From VXYL01 sp963665195 (lineage in GTDB: Bacteria; Pseudomonadota; Gammaproteobacteria; Pseudomonadales; Azotimanducaceae), in the NCBI GenBank assembly GCA_963665195.1, contig OY762070.1, positions 1,798,001-1,862,000 on the forward strand: DNA of 64,000 nt. The letters run 5' to 3'. Positions 8,853-17,966 of the stretch are shown here, in pieces. Below the pieces are notes generated by a model that worked only from the letters and a program-made list of their open reading frames with translations, was not told the origin of the DNA and made no database searches. The translations under genes and the position numbers were made by a program. The number at the start of each line of letters is the position of its first letter. Within the stretch, counting starts at the first letter, position 1.

Positions 8853-9713
8853 ATGGCCCATCTGCCGTTGGCTGCAAGGGGACGGACTGTGGGTGAGATG
8901 GTTGGCGTGCTCAGGCTGCTGCGCCGATACCTTGGCAAGACCTCCCACCGCCTGTTCCTGCTTGAGGAGTACTGGCGCGGTTGCCGTGGCGTCCGGATGC
9001 CGGCCCATCTGCTTCGCGAGATCCTACGAAAGCCCGCTAGCGCGGAGGACTGGGTGCATTTGCTGCGATTCGTGGGACCGGAGGAGTCGGTTTTCCTCGT
9101 TGACGTGGGGGCGCACGTCGGAGAGTTCGCGGCTGGCTTCCGCGCGTGCTACAAGGCTGCGGAGGTCGTCTGCGTAGAGCCCGCGAGCGAGAACTTCAAC
9201 CGCTTGGCCGAGAGGTTCGCAGGCGAGCGCCGAGTCTCTTGCTTGCAGTTCGCCGCCAGCGACCACAGTGGCGAGGTGGAGATGGACGTGTATCCGGCGT
9301 ATCCGTCGATGAATACGCTGCAGCGATACCGGCACGGTGCCCGACCCGACATTGCAGGCGTGAACTCCGAGCAGGAAAGGGTGCGGTGCAGGCCTCTCTC
9401 AACTGTCGCTCTGCCGACCGATCGAACGGTGGTCGTGAAGATCGACGTTCAGGGTAGCGAAGTGGAGACGATCAATGGCGCCGGGGACTGGTTCCAAGAC
9501 GTAGACGCAGTGCTGTGCGAAGTCTCGTTCGTGGATGAGTACGTCGAGCTGACCCCAAGCTTCGTGACGGTGGCGACGCGCCTGGCGGCACACGGGCTGT
9601 ACCCGGTCGTATTTCAGAGCTTTGGCGACGCGGTGTCCAACTACGCGTTCGAGCGAGACGTGCTCTTCGTGAGGAAAGAGCGCCTGAAACGGGTATTCTT
9701 CGAGAACTACTGA
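8853..9713 (+). CDS. FkbM family SAM-dependent methyltransferase
   Basis: A 286-residue class I methyltransferase of the FkbM family, which O-methylates sugars or polyketides. The SAM-binding motif is FLVDVGAHVGEFAAGF, followed by the acidic VCVEPASENF and the family hallmark VVVKIDVQGSEVETI. It probably caps or decorates a glycan residue. It follows the WaaE-like gene by 27 bp, and its 3' end overlaps the convergent glycosyltransferase by 7 bp. No clear ribosome-binding site precedes the ATG at 8853. An ATG at 8898 behind GGTGAG is an alternative. Confidence 0.85.
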   Translation: MAHLPLAARGRTVGEMVGVLRLLRRYLGKTSHRLFLLEEYWRGCRGVRMPAHLLREILRKPASAEDWVHLLRFVGPEESVFLVDVGAHVGEFAAGFRACYKAAEVVCVEPASENFNRLAERFAGERRVSCLQFAASDHSGEVEMDVYPAYPSMNTLQRYRHGARPDIAGVNSEQERVRCRPLSTVALPTDRTVVVKIDVQGSEVETINGAGDWFQDVDAVLCEVSFVDEYVELTPSFVTVATRLAAHGLYPVVFQSFGDAVSNYAFERDVLFVRKERLKRVFFENY

Positions 9714-10735
9714 CACACGACGCGAAAGGCCTTCATGTCTGTCTCTCGGATCGTCCCTTTCCCACGTCGGCGCGATGCGAGCACCTTACTCAGCTGCGGT
9801 ATGGCTAGGAAGTATGAGGCTGGAAGCGAGAGGACCAAAAAAAGGGACTTCTGGACGGCCTCCCAAGCCCCGCGCGACGAGATGGAGGCGCCGGCAGCGT
9901 CGATGATGGCGCTGCGCGCGCCTTGCCCCTCGATGCGCGCCCGGCGCAGGAACCGTGGCAGCCGAGCCGGGGAGAGCACATAGGCGAGGTCCAGCAGGGG
10001 CAGCAGCAACACGCGCCTGATCGGCATATTCTTGAGCATGAAGTACACTCGGTTCCGTCTGGGCGTGAATTCGTCTCGACGCCTAGCCGCTGCCGAGAAG
10101 GAGTGTATGACGGGCATCATGGGCCAGACTTCAAGGCGGCGGCCCTGCGTGTGGATTCGCCAAGTCAGATCGAGGTCCTCCAAGTAGAAGAAGAACAGAT
10201 TGTCGAAGCCACCGACGTCCTCGAAGAGCTGGCGGGGAACGAAGAGATTGGACGTCGGCAGGCATTGGACGGCCAGCGTCCCCTCGGATTGCTCGAATAC
10301 CGCGCCCTCGGTCAGGCCGTTCGGCAGCAGCCGAAGGTACTTCGTGCCGACAATGCGCTCCTGTTGATCGCAAACCGCCTCACCGCCGACGCCGCCGAGT
10401 GTCGGGTCGCGTCGGAAGGCCTGCACGAGCCGACTGGCCAACCGCGGGTCCGCAACGGCGGCGTCGCTGTCGAGGAACCAAAGGAACTCGCCCCGTGAGC
10501 TGCACACAGCGGCATTCCGCGCCTCGGACGTGCCGCGGTTGCAGGCCGCCGCGAGGAGTCGGACGTCCGGAAAGGCACTGCGTACGCGCGCGACGGTCCC
10601 GTCCGTGCTGCCGTTGTCCACGACGATCACCTCGGTCTCCGGGCAAGAGATAGCCCGAATCGACTTGATGCACGAGCACAGCTCATCCACTCGGTTCCAA
10701 GTGGCGATGATGATCGAGACGACCGGGCGCGACAT
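9707..10735 (-). CDS. Glycosyltransferase family 2, rhamnosyltransferase-like
   Basis: A 342-residue GT-A enzyme with VSIIIATWNRVDELCSCI, VDNGSTDGTV, the DXD-type motif FLDSDAAV and the family acceptor motif FFFYLEDLDLTWRI. The C-terminal 90 residues contain hydrophobic stretches that probably associate with the membrane. The overall pattern matches WbbL-like rhamnosyltransferases, though the sugar is not certain. It starts 5 bp after the radical SAM gene stops, so the two form a minus-strand operon. Confidence 0.87.
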   Translation of the reverse strand: MSRPVVSIIIATWNRVDELCSCIKSIRAISCPETEVIVVDNGSTDGTVARVRSAFPDVRLLAAACNRGTSEARNAAVCSSRGEFLWFLDSDAAVADPRLASRLVQAFRRDPTLGGVGGEAVCDQQERIVGTKYLRLLPNGLTEGAVFEQSEGTLAVQCLPTSNLFVPRQLFEDVGGFDNLFFFYLEDLDLTWRIHTQGRRLEVWPMMPVIHSFSAAARRRDEFTPRRNRVYFMLKNMPIRRVLLLPLLDLAYVLSPARLPRFLRRARIEGQGARSAIIDAAGASISSRGAWEAVQKSLFLVLSLPASYFLAIPQLSKVLASRRRGKGTIRETDMKAFRVVCQ

Positions 10736-10740
10736 CTACG

Positions 10741-11928
10741 TCAGGAGTCGAGAAAGCGGACGATGAACTCCGTGTCGTAGGCAAGGGAGTCGGAAAGATG
10801 GCAAGGGTGGGTGCATGAGCAGGCACGCGTCATGGCGCGCCCTTGGATCGCCTGGTTGCTGGTCATCACGCGCATGAGGTCCATGCCGAAGTCGTGGAGA
10901 TTGGCGAATGGCTTGCTGAACTCGCAGACGGCCACATCGCCGGAAGGGTAGATCACGCAATCCACGAAGCCCGCCAGGCAGTCGACGAGGCGCCGGGGCG
11001 ACCGGCCGATCTCAACTTGCTTGTCGAGCCGCATCCGCGTCAGCCTCCCCGCGCGGGTGGAGAACTCCGCCGCCAGCGCCTCGTTGACACGCGCCTTCTC
11101 GTCATTGGAGAGCAACACATCGCTGTGGCGACGATTGCGCACTCTCGGCGCGTCCTCTGCCGAGGGCGGTGGCGCGAAGCCCGAGCAGATTTCGGGCGGC
11201 AACCCCAGGACGTCGGTCTCCGCGGAGCGGATGTGGTCGCATCCGATCTCCTCGACACCGGTCTCCCGTCTCAGGAACTCGAACAGGGCCAGCACTTCGG
11301 GCGGACGGTCTGCCTCGGCGAGTGCGATCGCCGGGGTCAGGGAGACGGAAGCTGAGCGGCTGAAGAGGCGGAACTGCTGTTCGCAGCCATGCAGTTCCTG
11401 CAGATTCCGGATGGCCAAATCGAAGCCGCCCCGGATCTTGCGATTGGCGTCATGGCGGTCCCGTAGGCCATCGAACGAGACGCTGACGTTGAGATGAAGG
11501 TGCTTCAGTCGCGGCACGAGGGCATTGATGCGGCTCGGCAGGTTGCGGATCATCCCGTGAGTGGGGATCGACATCGTCCTGATCTTGCCCGTCGCGTCGG
11601 CGGCAAGGATCACGTCCTCCAGGTCCTTGCGCAGGAACGGCTCGCCGCCCGACAGGCGAACCGTGTGGACAGGCTTTTGAATCGACTCGAACACACGGCC
11701 GAGGTCGTCCGCCGAGAGTTCCGGCGCCTTGCTGTTCAGCTCATTCCAGTAAAAGCAGTGTTCGCACCGGGCATTGCAGTAGTTGGTGACGAATATCGTG
11801 ATCCAGCGCGGAGCGCACGCAACCTTGGCCCGGGCGATCCGCAGAGGATTCAGCGCGGTGATGGCCACCTTGCGGACGGGCGATGGCAGATGGCGGGCGA
11901 CGGATTCGAGCCTAGCAACGGGTTTCAC
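10741..11928 (-). CDS. Radical SAM protein with C-terminal Cys-rich (SPASM-like) region
   Basis: A radical SAM enzyme of about 395 residues. The cluster-binding CX3CX2C motif is in FVTNYCNARCEHCFYW, followed by VRLSGGEPFLRKDL. The C-terminal region has cysteines in CLAGFVDCVIYPSGDVAVC and ACSCTHPCHL, consistent with an auxiliary iron-sulfur site. The substrate is unknown. Such enzymes occasionally sit in glycan loci, where they modify sugars or peptides. The GTG at 11928 is my choice. An upstream in-frame extension to 12201 runs through a repeat element and is unlikely to be coding. It is followed after 5 bp by a glycosyltransferase. Confidence 0.8.
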   Translation of the reverse strand: MKPVARLESVARHLPSPVRKVAITALNPLRIARAKVACAPRWITIFVTNYCNARCEHCFYWNELNSKAPELSADDLGRVFESIQKPVHTVRLSGGEPFLRKDLEDVILAADATGKIRTMSIPTHGMIRNLPSRINALVPRLKHLHLNVSVSFDGLRDRHDANRKIRGGFDLAIRNLQELHGCEQQFRLFSRSASVSLTPAIALAEADRPPEVLALFEFLRRETGVEEIGCDHIRSAETDVLGLPPEICSGFAPPPSAEDAPRVRNRRHSDVLLSNDEKARVNEALAAEFSTRAGRLTRMRLDKQVEIGRSPRRLVDCLAGFVDCVIYPSGDVAVCEFSKPFANLHDFGMDLMRVMTSNQAIQGRAMTRACSCTHPCHLSDSLAYDTEFIVRFLDS

Positions 11929-12310
11929 AGGCTGGCCGGGGCATCGACACGGCGCTATCGTAACAGCTAGCGGCTCGCGATTGTCGACCTGCGCAGCCGT
12001 TGGGTGTTGGCACATGCCGGCCGCCAAGGCACGCAATGCGATATGGCCGACCCGCGGCTCGCATGTACGACGAATCTCCGGCAGACGCGCCAAGCCCGTC
12101 CCGGGGCCATGTACGGCGCTTAACAGGAGATCTGTCGTACACCCTCGCAACGCTGCTCGTGTGGCTCTGCGCGGAACGGCGCTACAATCGTCCGCTGGCA
12201 AACGCGCTTCGCGGCAAGGGGAGCGAGGGATGCACGGTACCGCTGTAACGGTCTCGTTCAGCCAGAGCCGTTCGTGGAACGTGCGATCCGTTCTGTGATC
12301 TGCCGAGACT
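11929..12310. other. Divergent intergenic region carrying a MITE-like element
   Basis: A 382-bp gap between the minus-strand radical SAM gene and the plus-strand FkbM gene. It contains the short inverted-repeat element at 12061-12144. No other gene or clear promoter is visible. Confidence 0.6.
12061..12144 (-). mobile_element. Short MITE-like element with ISKra4-type termini
   Basis: This 84-bp element has inverted ends related to the insertion sequence at 50976-52556. One end reads TGTACGACGAATCTCCGGCA and the other, on the minus strand, GGGTGTACGACAGATCTCCT. The insertion sequence has TGTACGACAAATCTCTGGTA at the same place. The two arms could pair in a long hairpin. A possible CTCGCA duplication flanks it (12058-12063 and 12144-12149), but the exact boundary is unclear. 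It contains no gene and is probably mobilised in trans. Confidence 0.68.
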
Positions 12311-13069
12311 ATGGCTGGCCATGGCTACACGGTCGAGCGGTCCGTACGCAAGCTTCTGAAGCTGCTGCGCCTGCTCGGCCATCCGACGTTTCGGCACGGG
12401 CTGCGCGTCGGCGTGGCAGCGGCTGTCGAGCACCGCGATGTGGTCGGGTCGATGGCGTTGGCGACCTTGGTCGACGTCGGTGCCAACACCGGCCAGTTCT
12501 CCCTGCTGGTTCGCGCGCTGCATCCGGCGGCACGGATCATCGCATTCGAACCGCTCCCGCCAGCAGCTGATCGGTTTCGCAGACTCTTCGCCGCAGACGC
12601 GGGCACCGCTCTACGACAGAGCGCGATCGCGCCTTGGCGGGGGACCGCGACCATGCACCTAAGCGAGTCGGCAGACAGTTCGTCGCTGCTCCCGATCACC
12701 GACCGGCAAGCCGAAGTGTTTCCCGGCACTCGCGAGGTGGGCACGACGACGGTCGAAGCCGGACCGCTAGATGCGTTTGTCGACCCTGCCCAGATTGCCG
12801 CGCCAGCGATGCTCAAGATCGACGTGCAGGGCTTCGAGCTTGAAGTGCTGCACGCTGCCCAGCCGTTGCTCGACCTGTTCGAGCACATTTACGTCGAGGC
12901 GTCTTTCGAGGCGCTCTACGAAGGCCAGGCCCTATTCGGCGAGGTGGCCGGGTTCCTGGCTGCTCATGGCTTCGCAGAGGTCGGTCGATTCAATGTGGCC
13001 ACCGACGCCGCGGGAGCGCCGATTCAAGCGGACTTCCTGTTCCGCAAGGCGGGCGGGGTGCGCCACTAG
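12311..13069 (+). CDS. FkbM family SAM-dependent methyltransferase (second copy)
   Basis: A 252-residue FkbM methyltransferase with the SAM motif TLVDVGANTGQFSLLV, then IIAFEPLPPAADRF and the hallmark MLKIDVQGFELEVLHAA. It is more compact than the copy at 8853 and clearly divergent from it, so it probably methylates a different sugar position. It stands alone on the plus strand and converges with the glycosyltransferase at 13066 with a 4-bp overlap. Its promoter must lie in the gap that holds the MITE-like element. Confidence 0.85.
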   Translation: MAGHGYTVERSVRKLLKLLRLLGHPTFRHGLRVGVAAAVEHRDVVGSMALATLVDVGANTGQFSLLVRALHPAARIIAFEPLPPAADRFRRLFAADAGTALRQSAIAPWRGTATMHLSESADSSSLLPITDRQAEVFPGTREVGTTTVEAGPLDAFVDPAQIAAPAMLKIDVQGFELEVLHAAQPLLDLFEHIYVEASFEALYEGQALFGEVAGFLAAHGFAEVGRFNVATDAAGAPIQADFLFRKAGGVRH

Positions 13070-14271
13070 GGTCGCGCAACGACATTCTCCAACACCGCTT
13101 CGAAGCGTGCGGCTATCGGTCCGATCTCGAAGGTCTTCTCCGCATAGCGTCTTGCACGCTCGCCGCAAGCGCTCCGCCTCGGTTCGTGCGCCAGCAAGGC
13201 CAGAACGGCGTCCGTGAACGCCGCGGAGTCGCCGGCCGCAACCGCCGCGCCGCAGTCGTGCCCCGATATGATGCGACTGGCCAGGTTGCCTGGATCGGCG
13301 GCTAGCACGATGGGACGGCCCGCACAGCAGTAGGAGAGGATCTTCGAGGGAACGCAGAACGGCCTCGCTTGCGGTTCCAGCAGACCGAGCAGCACATCGG
13401 CCGCACCCATCATGTCCCCGACCTCGGCGTATGGCTGGAACGGCAGCAGCAGAAGGTTGGGAAGCCGCAATGCGGCTTGCTGCTCGGCAAGCCACCTTGC
13501 TCCAATGCCCTCGGAGACAACTACCAGTCGATCACCCGGGGCTGCTTCGCCCATGGCGCGGGCCAAGTCGATGAGATAGGCTGGGTTCTGCTTGAATCCG
13601 AGGTTGCCGGAGTAGATGGCGCATCGCCCGTCGTCGAGCCCGTATCGCTTGCTCCACGCGTTGTTTCTCGGCCTCCTCGGCATTTCCTCCAAAGGTGCCC
13701 AGTTCTCTATCACGGCGAGCCGGCTCGGTACCAAGCCGATGTCCAGAAGAAAGTCGCGGAAGTCGACGGCGATCGCGATTACCTGGTCCGCATGGCGCAG
13801 CAGACGGCGCTCCATGGCGAGGTAGTGAGACGCGACGAAGCTGCCCACCACGGGAATCCTGCCGGGCAGAATGTCCGCGATGGCTAGGCTGTTCACGTCT
13901 TGAAGCCAATTGACCACCTTGATTCCCCGCGCTCGGCAGTGGTGCTGAATCAGCCGCAGTGCATCCAGCGGGGTGTTCGAGCAGAGCACCACATCAGGAT
14001 GGATGGCCGCGATTCTCTCGGCGGCAAGGCGACCGTACCTGTACTCGTCCCAGAATCGGCGCAGGAAGTTCTCTTTGGCAACGCTGCTGCCGGTAGCCAA
14101 GGCCTCGATGGTCAGGCTCGCGGGATCTCCGTCGCAGTCCGCGACTAGCCCCCGCGGACCGATGATGGCGTCGCAGTAAAGGTGGTGGACTCGATGTCCG
14201 TTCCGGGCAAGCTGACGACTCAACTGCACCTGGAATGGGTGTCCGGCGAAGTCGTGGACCGCAATGTCCAT
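13066..14271 (-). CDS. Glycosyltransferase family 4, WcaI-like
   Basis: A 401-residue GT-B enzyme resembling colanic-acid-type WcaI transferases. It starts MDIAVHDFAGHPFQVQLSRQ and includes WLQDVNSLAIADILPGR, CAIYSGNLGFKQNPAYLIDL and the donor-site region PFCVPSKILSYCCAGRPIVL. It is the last gene of the minus-strand operon of hypothetical, barrel, Wza, Wzc, TPR-like and this gene. It starts 3 bp after the preceding stop. A role early in repeat-unit assembly is plausible from WcaI homology, but the sugar is unknown. Confidence 0.85.
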   Translation of the reverse strand: MDIAVHDFAGHPFQVQLSRQLARNGHRVHHLYCDAIIGPRGLVADCDGDPASLTIEALATGSSVAKENFLRRFWDEYRYGRLAAERIAAIHPDVVLCSNTPLDALRLIQHHCRARGIKVVNWLQDVNSLAIADILPGRIPVVGSFVASHYLAMERRLLRHADQVIAIAVDFRDFLLDIGLVPSRLAVIENWAPLEEMPRRPRNNAWSKRYGLDDGRCAIYSGNLGFKQNPAYLIDLARAMGEAAPGDRLVVVSEGIGARWLAEQQAALRLPNLLLLPFQPYAEVGDMMGAADVLLGLLEPQARPFCVPSKILSYCCAGRPIVLAADPGNLASRIISGHDCGAAVAAGDSAAFTDAVLALLAHEPRRSACGERARRYAEKTFEIGPIAARFEAVLENVVARP

Positions 14272-14274
14272 GCT

Positions 14275-14904
14275 TCAGTGCATCGTTGCGGCATTCGGGG
14301 CGGATGCAGAACTCGAAAAGCCTAGGATCTGGGTCAGGAGGTCGATTCGCTCCACTCGCTCGGCAGCCGCGGCAGCACCCCATGGGTCGCCTGTCCAAAG
14401 CAGTTTCGCCAAGTCCGCAATGCGGCGGCGGTCACGTTCGCCGAGGTCTTGCCAGACATGCAAGCCCAAGCTCACGGTGGGCGCCAGCAGTCGGCGTTCG
14501 CGTGGTCCCGTGTCGAGTGCGATACGCAGAGCAAGCGCGACTTCGGCGCTAGGTCGGGCTTGCGCGCGCCGAACCATGGCGAGTCGTATCCACGCGTAGG
14601 GATTCATCGGCGCCAGCGCGAGGCCCGCGACAAGCGCTTGCTCGGCAGCATCCAGATGCGCGCTGCGTTCTGCCCGCGTGCCATGCTGAGCCAGCGAGAG
14701 CCGGGCTAGGCCGAGATCCGTCCAAGCGCGCCCCTTTTGGTGCCACACGAGCGCTTGCTCCCGCGACCTCTCCCAAGCCTCGAGGTCCGCCATGTCCACC
14801 GCCCCTTGAGGCACGCGCTTCCCAACCGCGTTGCCGGGCAGTTCCGCGATGCTTGCCATGAAGACAGGCAGCGCCAGCCAGCAAAGGCAGACCGCGCCGC
14901 ACAC
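14275..14904 (-). CDS. Membrane-anchored TPR-like protein, unknown function
   Basis: A 209-residue protein (GTG at 14904) with a hydrophobic N-terminus and an Ala/Leu-rich helical remainder. That part has TPR-like helices, for example AEQALVAGLALAPMNPYAWIRLAMV. Similar small helical proteins sit after Wzc in exopolysaccharide operons, so an assembly role is likely, by context only. The reading frame stays open upstream to an ATC codon at 14943, placed seven bases after AGGGG. Starting there would complete a transmembrane helix (RHTTEIVVGILAVCGAVCLC). The true start is therefore uncertain. Confidence 0.65.
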   Translation of the reverse strand: MCGAVCLCWLALPVFMASIAELPGNAVGKRVPQGAVDMADLEAWERSREQALVWHQKGRAWTDLGLARLSLAQHGTRAERSAHLDAAEQALVAGLALAPMNPYAWIRLAMVRRAQARPSAEVALALRIALDTGPRERRLLAPTVSLGLHVWQDLGERDRRRIADLAKLLWTGDPWGAAAAAERVERIDLLTQILGFSSSASAPNAATMH

Positions 14905-14955
14905 TGCCAGGATGCCGACGACGATCTCCGTGGTGTGACGGATGGCCTTGCCCCT

Positions 14956-17340
14956 TCAGTTCCCGTAGTACGAAAGGTACTTGCGACCGTAGCCGTATCC
15001 GTAATAGTAGCCGGAATCGCTGTAGCCGTAGCCAGCGTGCTTCTTTACGTTCACCATGCTCAGTGCGACGCCCGCGACGCTGGCGCCAGACTCCGCAAGT
15101 TGCCGGAGCGCCATCGCTGCGACCTCGCGCCGGGTCTCCGCCCAGCGAACCACGAACACGACCTTGTCGGCCAGTTGCGCCAGCAGCCGCGCATCCGAAA
15201 CGGCGAGCAAGGGCGGCGAGTCGATGACAATCAAGTCGTACTGGCTTCGCAGCTCCTTCAGCAGCGCGGTCATCCGGGCGGAGCCGATCAGGTCTTGCGG
15301 GCTCGGCACATTGGTGCCTGCGACCAGAACGTCCAAGCTGGTTTCCCTGTCCTGCTGAATCGAACCTTCCGAGAGCTCGCCGGACTCCGCCGCGACTTCG
15401 ACCAGTCCGACCTCTTCCGACAAGCCCATCAGATCCGCGATGCGCTTGCGGCGCAGATCGCCATCGATCAGCAGTACATTGTGGCCACCGCGTGCCAGCA
15501 GGCGCGCCATGGCGATAGCGATCGTCGTCTTGCCCTCGCCCGGCTGCGAAGAGGCGATCAGCACGGTCTTGGCGGGCGCGTCGACATCGGCAAGCAGCAC
15601 ACCCGTATGCAGCGTTCGCAACGACTCCGCGAATGCGGAGACCGGCCGATGAAGGACGTAGTCGTGGGGGTGCCCCGAGGTCTGGCGTTTGGTCAGCAGC
15701 GGTACTAGGCTGAGCGTGCCGAAGCCGGTGATCTGCTCGATCTGATCGGAGCTCCTGAAGCCGCGGTCGAGCTGCTCGACGACCAGTACCAGCATCAGCG
15801 CGGCGAATGCGGACAAGGCCGCCGCGATGGCGATGGTCAGCGTCCTTCTGGGGAAGGACGGTCCGGTCGGCACCTGCGCCTTGGAGATGATCCTGGCATC
15901 GGGGTGCTGAATCTGGTCCTGCTGGTCGGTCTCCTTCCACCGTGCGAGGAACGTGTCGAACAGCGCACGATTTGCCGCCGCTTCGCGCTCAAGCACGCGG
16001 AGCCGAGCCTGGGCGCTGTTGCTCGCAGCGTTCTCCGCCTCCAATTGGTCAAGGTTCCCCTGCAAGGTGCGTTCTCGAGCACGGGCCACCTCCAGTTCGT
16101 TGCTCAGACCGAGCACCACCTTCTGCACCTCGGTCTCGATCCGGGCCCGGATGTCCTCCAGATCCGCACGGACGTTGATCATGGCGGGATGTCGCGGGCC
16201 GTACTCCGCCGCCATCTCGGCGGTGCGCCGCGCGACATCCGTTTCGCGCTCCCGCAGGCCTCGGATCATTGGCGAGGCGAGCACTTCCGCAGCCGAGTCG
16301 ACGCCGCTGTCGGCCCGCACGAGAGCACGGATCTGCGCCAAGCGCGCGTCGGCTTCGGCGGTCTGCGTCTTGGCCAAGATCAGCTGCGTGTTGATCTCGG
16401 AGATCTGCTGCTCGGTGACCGTTGTGTCGCGGCTCTGTATGAGATCGTGCTCCTGCCGGTACGCCTCGACGGCTCGCTCCGCCGCCTCCACCTGCTCACG
16501 CAACTCCCGCGTGCGTTCGCTGAGCCAGTCCGTTGCGCGTTTCGTGGCTTCGTACTTGGCCTCCAACTGGTCCACCAGGTAGATTTCGGCCAGAGTGTTG
16601 GCTAGGTCCGCCGCTACGGCTGGATCTTCCGAACTGGTGGTAACAGAGATTACGTGCGAGCGGTCCACCACGCCGACCTCGATCGAACTTTGGACTACCG
16701 CTTGACTCGCCAGCTTGGCGTACTTCTCCAAGTCCTCGGCGGAGAGTTCGGGGTCCGCGCCGAACAGCGTCTCTGCCCACGAAGCCGGTAGCCAACTTGC
16801 CGGATGCACCAATGCGAGCAGCGTTGGTGGGCGCAGATACGGGTTGAACTCTGGCTTGGCGGTGAGGTCGAGAGCTTCGACGACCTTCGCTGCCAACGCA
16901 TTGGAGGTGAGTATCCGCATCTCGCTGCGCACCGCGCGGGCATCCCGGCCGAGACCTCCGAGCACGCCCTCGATGTCCACGACGTTCGCCTCCGGTGCGC
17001 CGATGAGGATTTCGGTTTGCGCGGTGTACCGCGGCGTCAGCTGAAACACGACGATGGCGGCGACCAGAGTGGCGACGGCGACGGTCGCTGCGATCAGTGC
17101 CCGGCGGCGCCAGACCAGAGCCAGGAAATCCCGCAGGGCACGGTCATCGGCACGGTCGGGGTCCGGCCACGAGCCTCGGCTTTCCCACAGCTGGAGCGTG
17201 TCCGGGTACGCGGCGTCGCGCGGCGAGCGCCGACCGTTCGTCTCCGGCCCGGCCGCTTCGGTGCGCCGCGGTGCCGCCGTCGCTGGGGTGCCGGCAGGAT
17301 CGGCGGCGCCGCGTGCCTGGCGTTGATCCCCACTGGCCAT
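14956..17340 (-). CDS. wzc: Wzc-like polysaccharide co-polymerase and tyrosine autokinase
   Basis: A 794-residue inner-membrane bacterial tyrosine kinase. The N-terminal Wzz domain follows a transmembrane helix near residue 90 (ALIAATVAVATLVAAIVVF). A long periplasmic coiled coil and a second membrane helix precede the cytoplasmic kinase. The kinase carries Walker A (ASSQPGEGKTTIAIAMA), Walker A' (VLLIDGDLRRKRI) and Walker B (LIVIDSPPLL). The last 25 residues contain ten tyrosines, the usual autophosphorylation cluster. It controls chain length and export together with Wza. The ATG follows the stop of the Wza-like gene by one base, so the two are coupled. Confidence 0.95.
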   Translation of the reverse strand: MASGDQRQARGAADPAGTPATAAPRRTEAAGPETNGRRSPRDAAYPDTLQLWESRGSWPDPDRADDRALRDFLALVWRRRALIAATVAVATLVAAIVVFQLTPRYTAQTEILIGAPEANVVDIEGVLGGLGRDARAVRSEMRILTSNALAAKVVEALDLTAKPEFNPYLRPPTLLALVHPASWLPASWAETLFGADPELSAEDLEKYAKLASQAVVQSSIEVGVVDRSHVISVTTSSEDPAVAADLANTLAEIYLVDQLEAKYEATKRATDWLSERTRELREQVEAAERAVEAYRQEHDLIQSRDTTVTEQQISEINTQLILAKTQTAEADARLAQIRALVRADSGVDSAAEVLASPMIRGLRERETDVARRTAEMAAEYGPRHPAMINVRADLEDIRARIETEVQKVVLGLSNELEVARARERTLQGNLDQLEAENAASNSAQARLRVLEREAAANRALFDTFLARWKETDQQDQIQHPDARIISKAQVPTGPSFPRRTLTIAIAAALSAFAALMLVLVVEQLDRGFRSSDQIEQITGFGTLSLVPLLTKRQTSGHPHDYVLHRPVSAFAESLRTLHTGVLLADVDAPAKTVLIASSQPGEGKTTIAIAMARLLARGGHNVLLIDGDLRRKRIADLMGLSEEVGLVEVAAESGELSEGSIQQDRETSLDVLVAGTNVPSPQDLIGSARMTALLKELRSQYDLIVIDSPPLLAVSDARLLAQLADKVVFVVRWAETRREVAAMALRQLAESGASVAGVALSMVNVKKHAGYGYSDSGYYYGYGYGRKYLSYYGN

Positions 17341-17341
17341 G

Positions 17342-17878
17342 CTAGAAGAACCGCTCCAAGACCTTGATCACATCGCCTGGCAACACCATGTCGGTGGCGG
17401 CAACAGTGCGCTCCTCCTTGGCCTGGTCCCAGCCGCGGATGATGCGCATATTCTGCTTCTTGGCGCGATGCGTGAAGCCGCCGCCGAGGGCGACGGCTTC
17501 GGTCACGGTCATGCCATTGACGTAGGGATAGGCGCCTGGGGATTGCACCTCGCCGATGATGTAGAACGGCCGATAGTTGAGTACCTCGACCGCGACCCGG
17601 GGATTGACGAGATAGTCCGGCTTCAATGCGTCGATGACGGCTGCCTCGGCTTTGCGGAGGGTCAGGCCGCCGAGCGTCACGGTTCCCACCAACGGCAGGG
17701 AGATGGTGCCGGTTTCGCTGATCGCGAACTCGCCGGAAAGGTCCTGGTGGCCGAACACGGTGACTTGAACCTCATCGCCCATCCCCAGCCTATACTCCAC
17801 CTGCTCCTGTTCGCCAATGGCGTTTGCCGCGAAGCACAGGAACAACGCCGTGGCGAGTTGCTGAATGACCCTGGCCAT
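17342..17878 (-). CDS. Wza-like polysaccharide export protein (short form)
   Basis: A 178-residue outer-membrane export protein with a signal peptide (MARVIQQLATALFLCFAANA). It then has the Poly_export domain (YRLGMGDEVQVTVFGHQDLS, GTISLPLVGTV) and one SLBB-type domain (RPFYIIGEVQSPGAYPY). It is about half the length of E. coli Wza. It lacks the C-terminal barrel helix and has no clean lipobox. That fits the short class that works with a separate outer-membrane barrel, which is encoded next to it. Start at the ATG at 17878. It leads directly into the Wzc gene. Confidence 0.9.
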   Translation of the reverse strand: MARVIQQLATALFLCFAANAIGEQEQVEYRLGMGDEVQVTVFGHQDLSGEFAISETGTISLPLVGTVTLGGLTLRKAEAAVIDALKPDYLVNPRVAVEVLNYRPFYIIGEVQSPGAYPYVNGMTVTEAVALGGGFTHRAKKQNMRIIRGWDQAKEERTVAATDMVLPGDVIKVLERFF

Positions 17879-17966
17879 GGGGGACACCTCGGCGGCTAGT
17901 GGCGGGGGAGAGCGGGATTGGCGTCCATCCAAGCGGACGCTGACCTCTGCGTTCGTGACTGTCCCC

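Noticed and set aside
11929..12201. N-terminal extension of the radical SAM frame
   Set aside because: The extra codons run through the MITE-like element and encode no conserved sequence. The same peptide-like string (GCTTDL) appears at 6590 only because the DNA repeat is shared.
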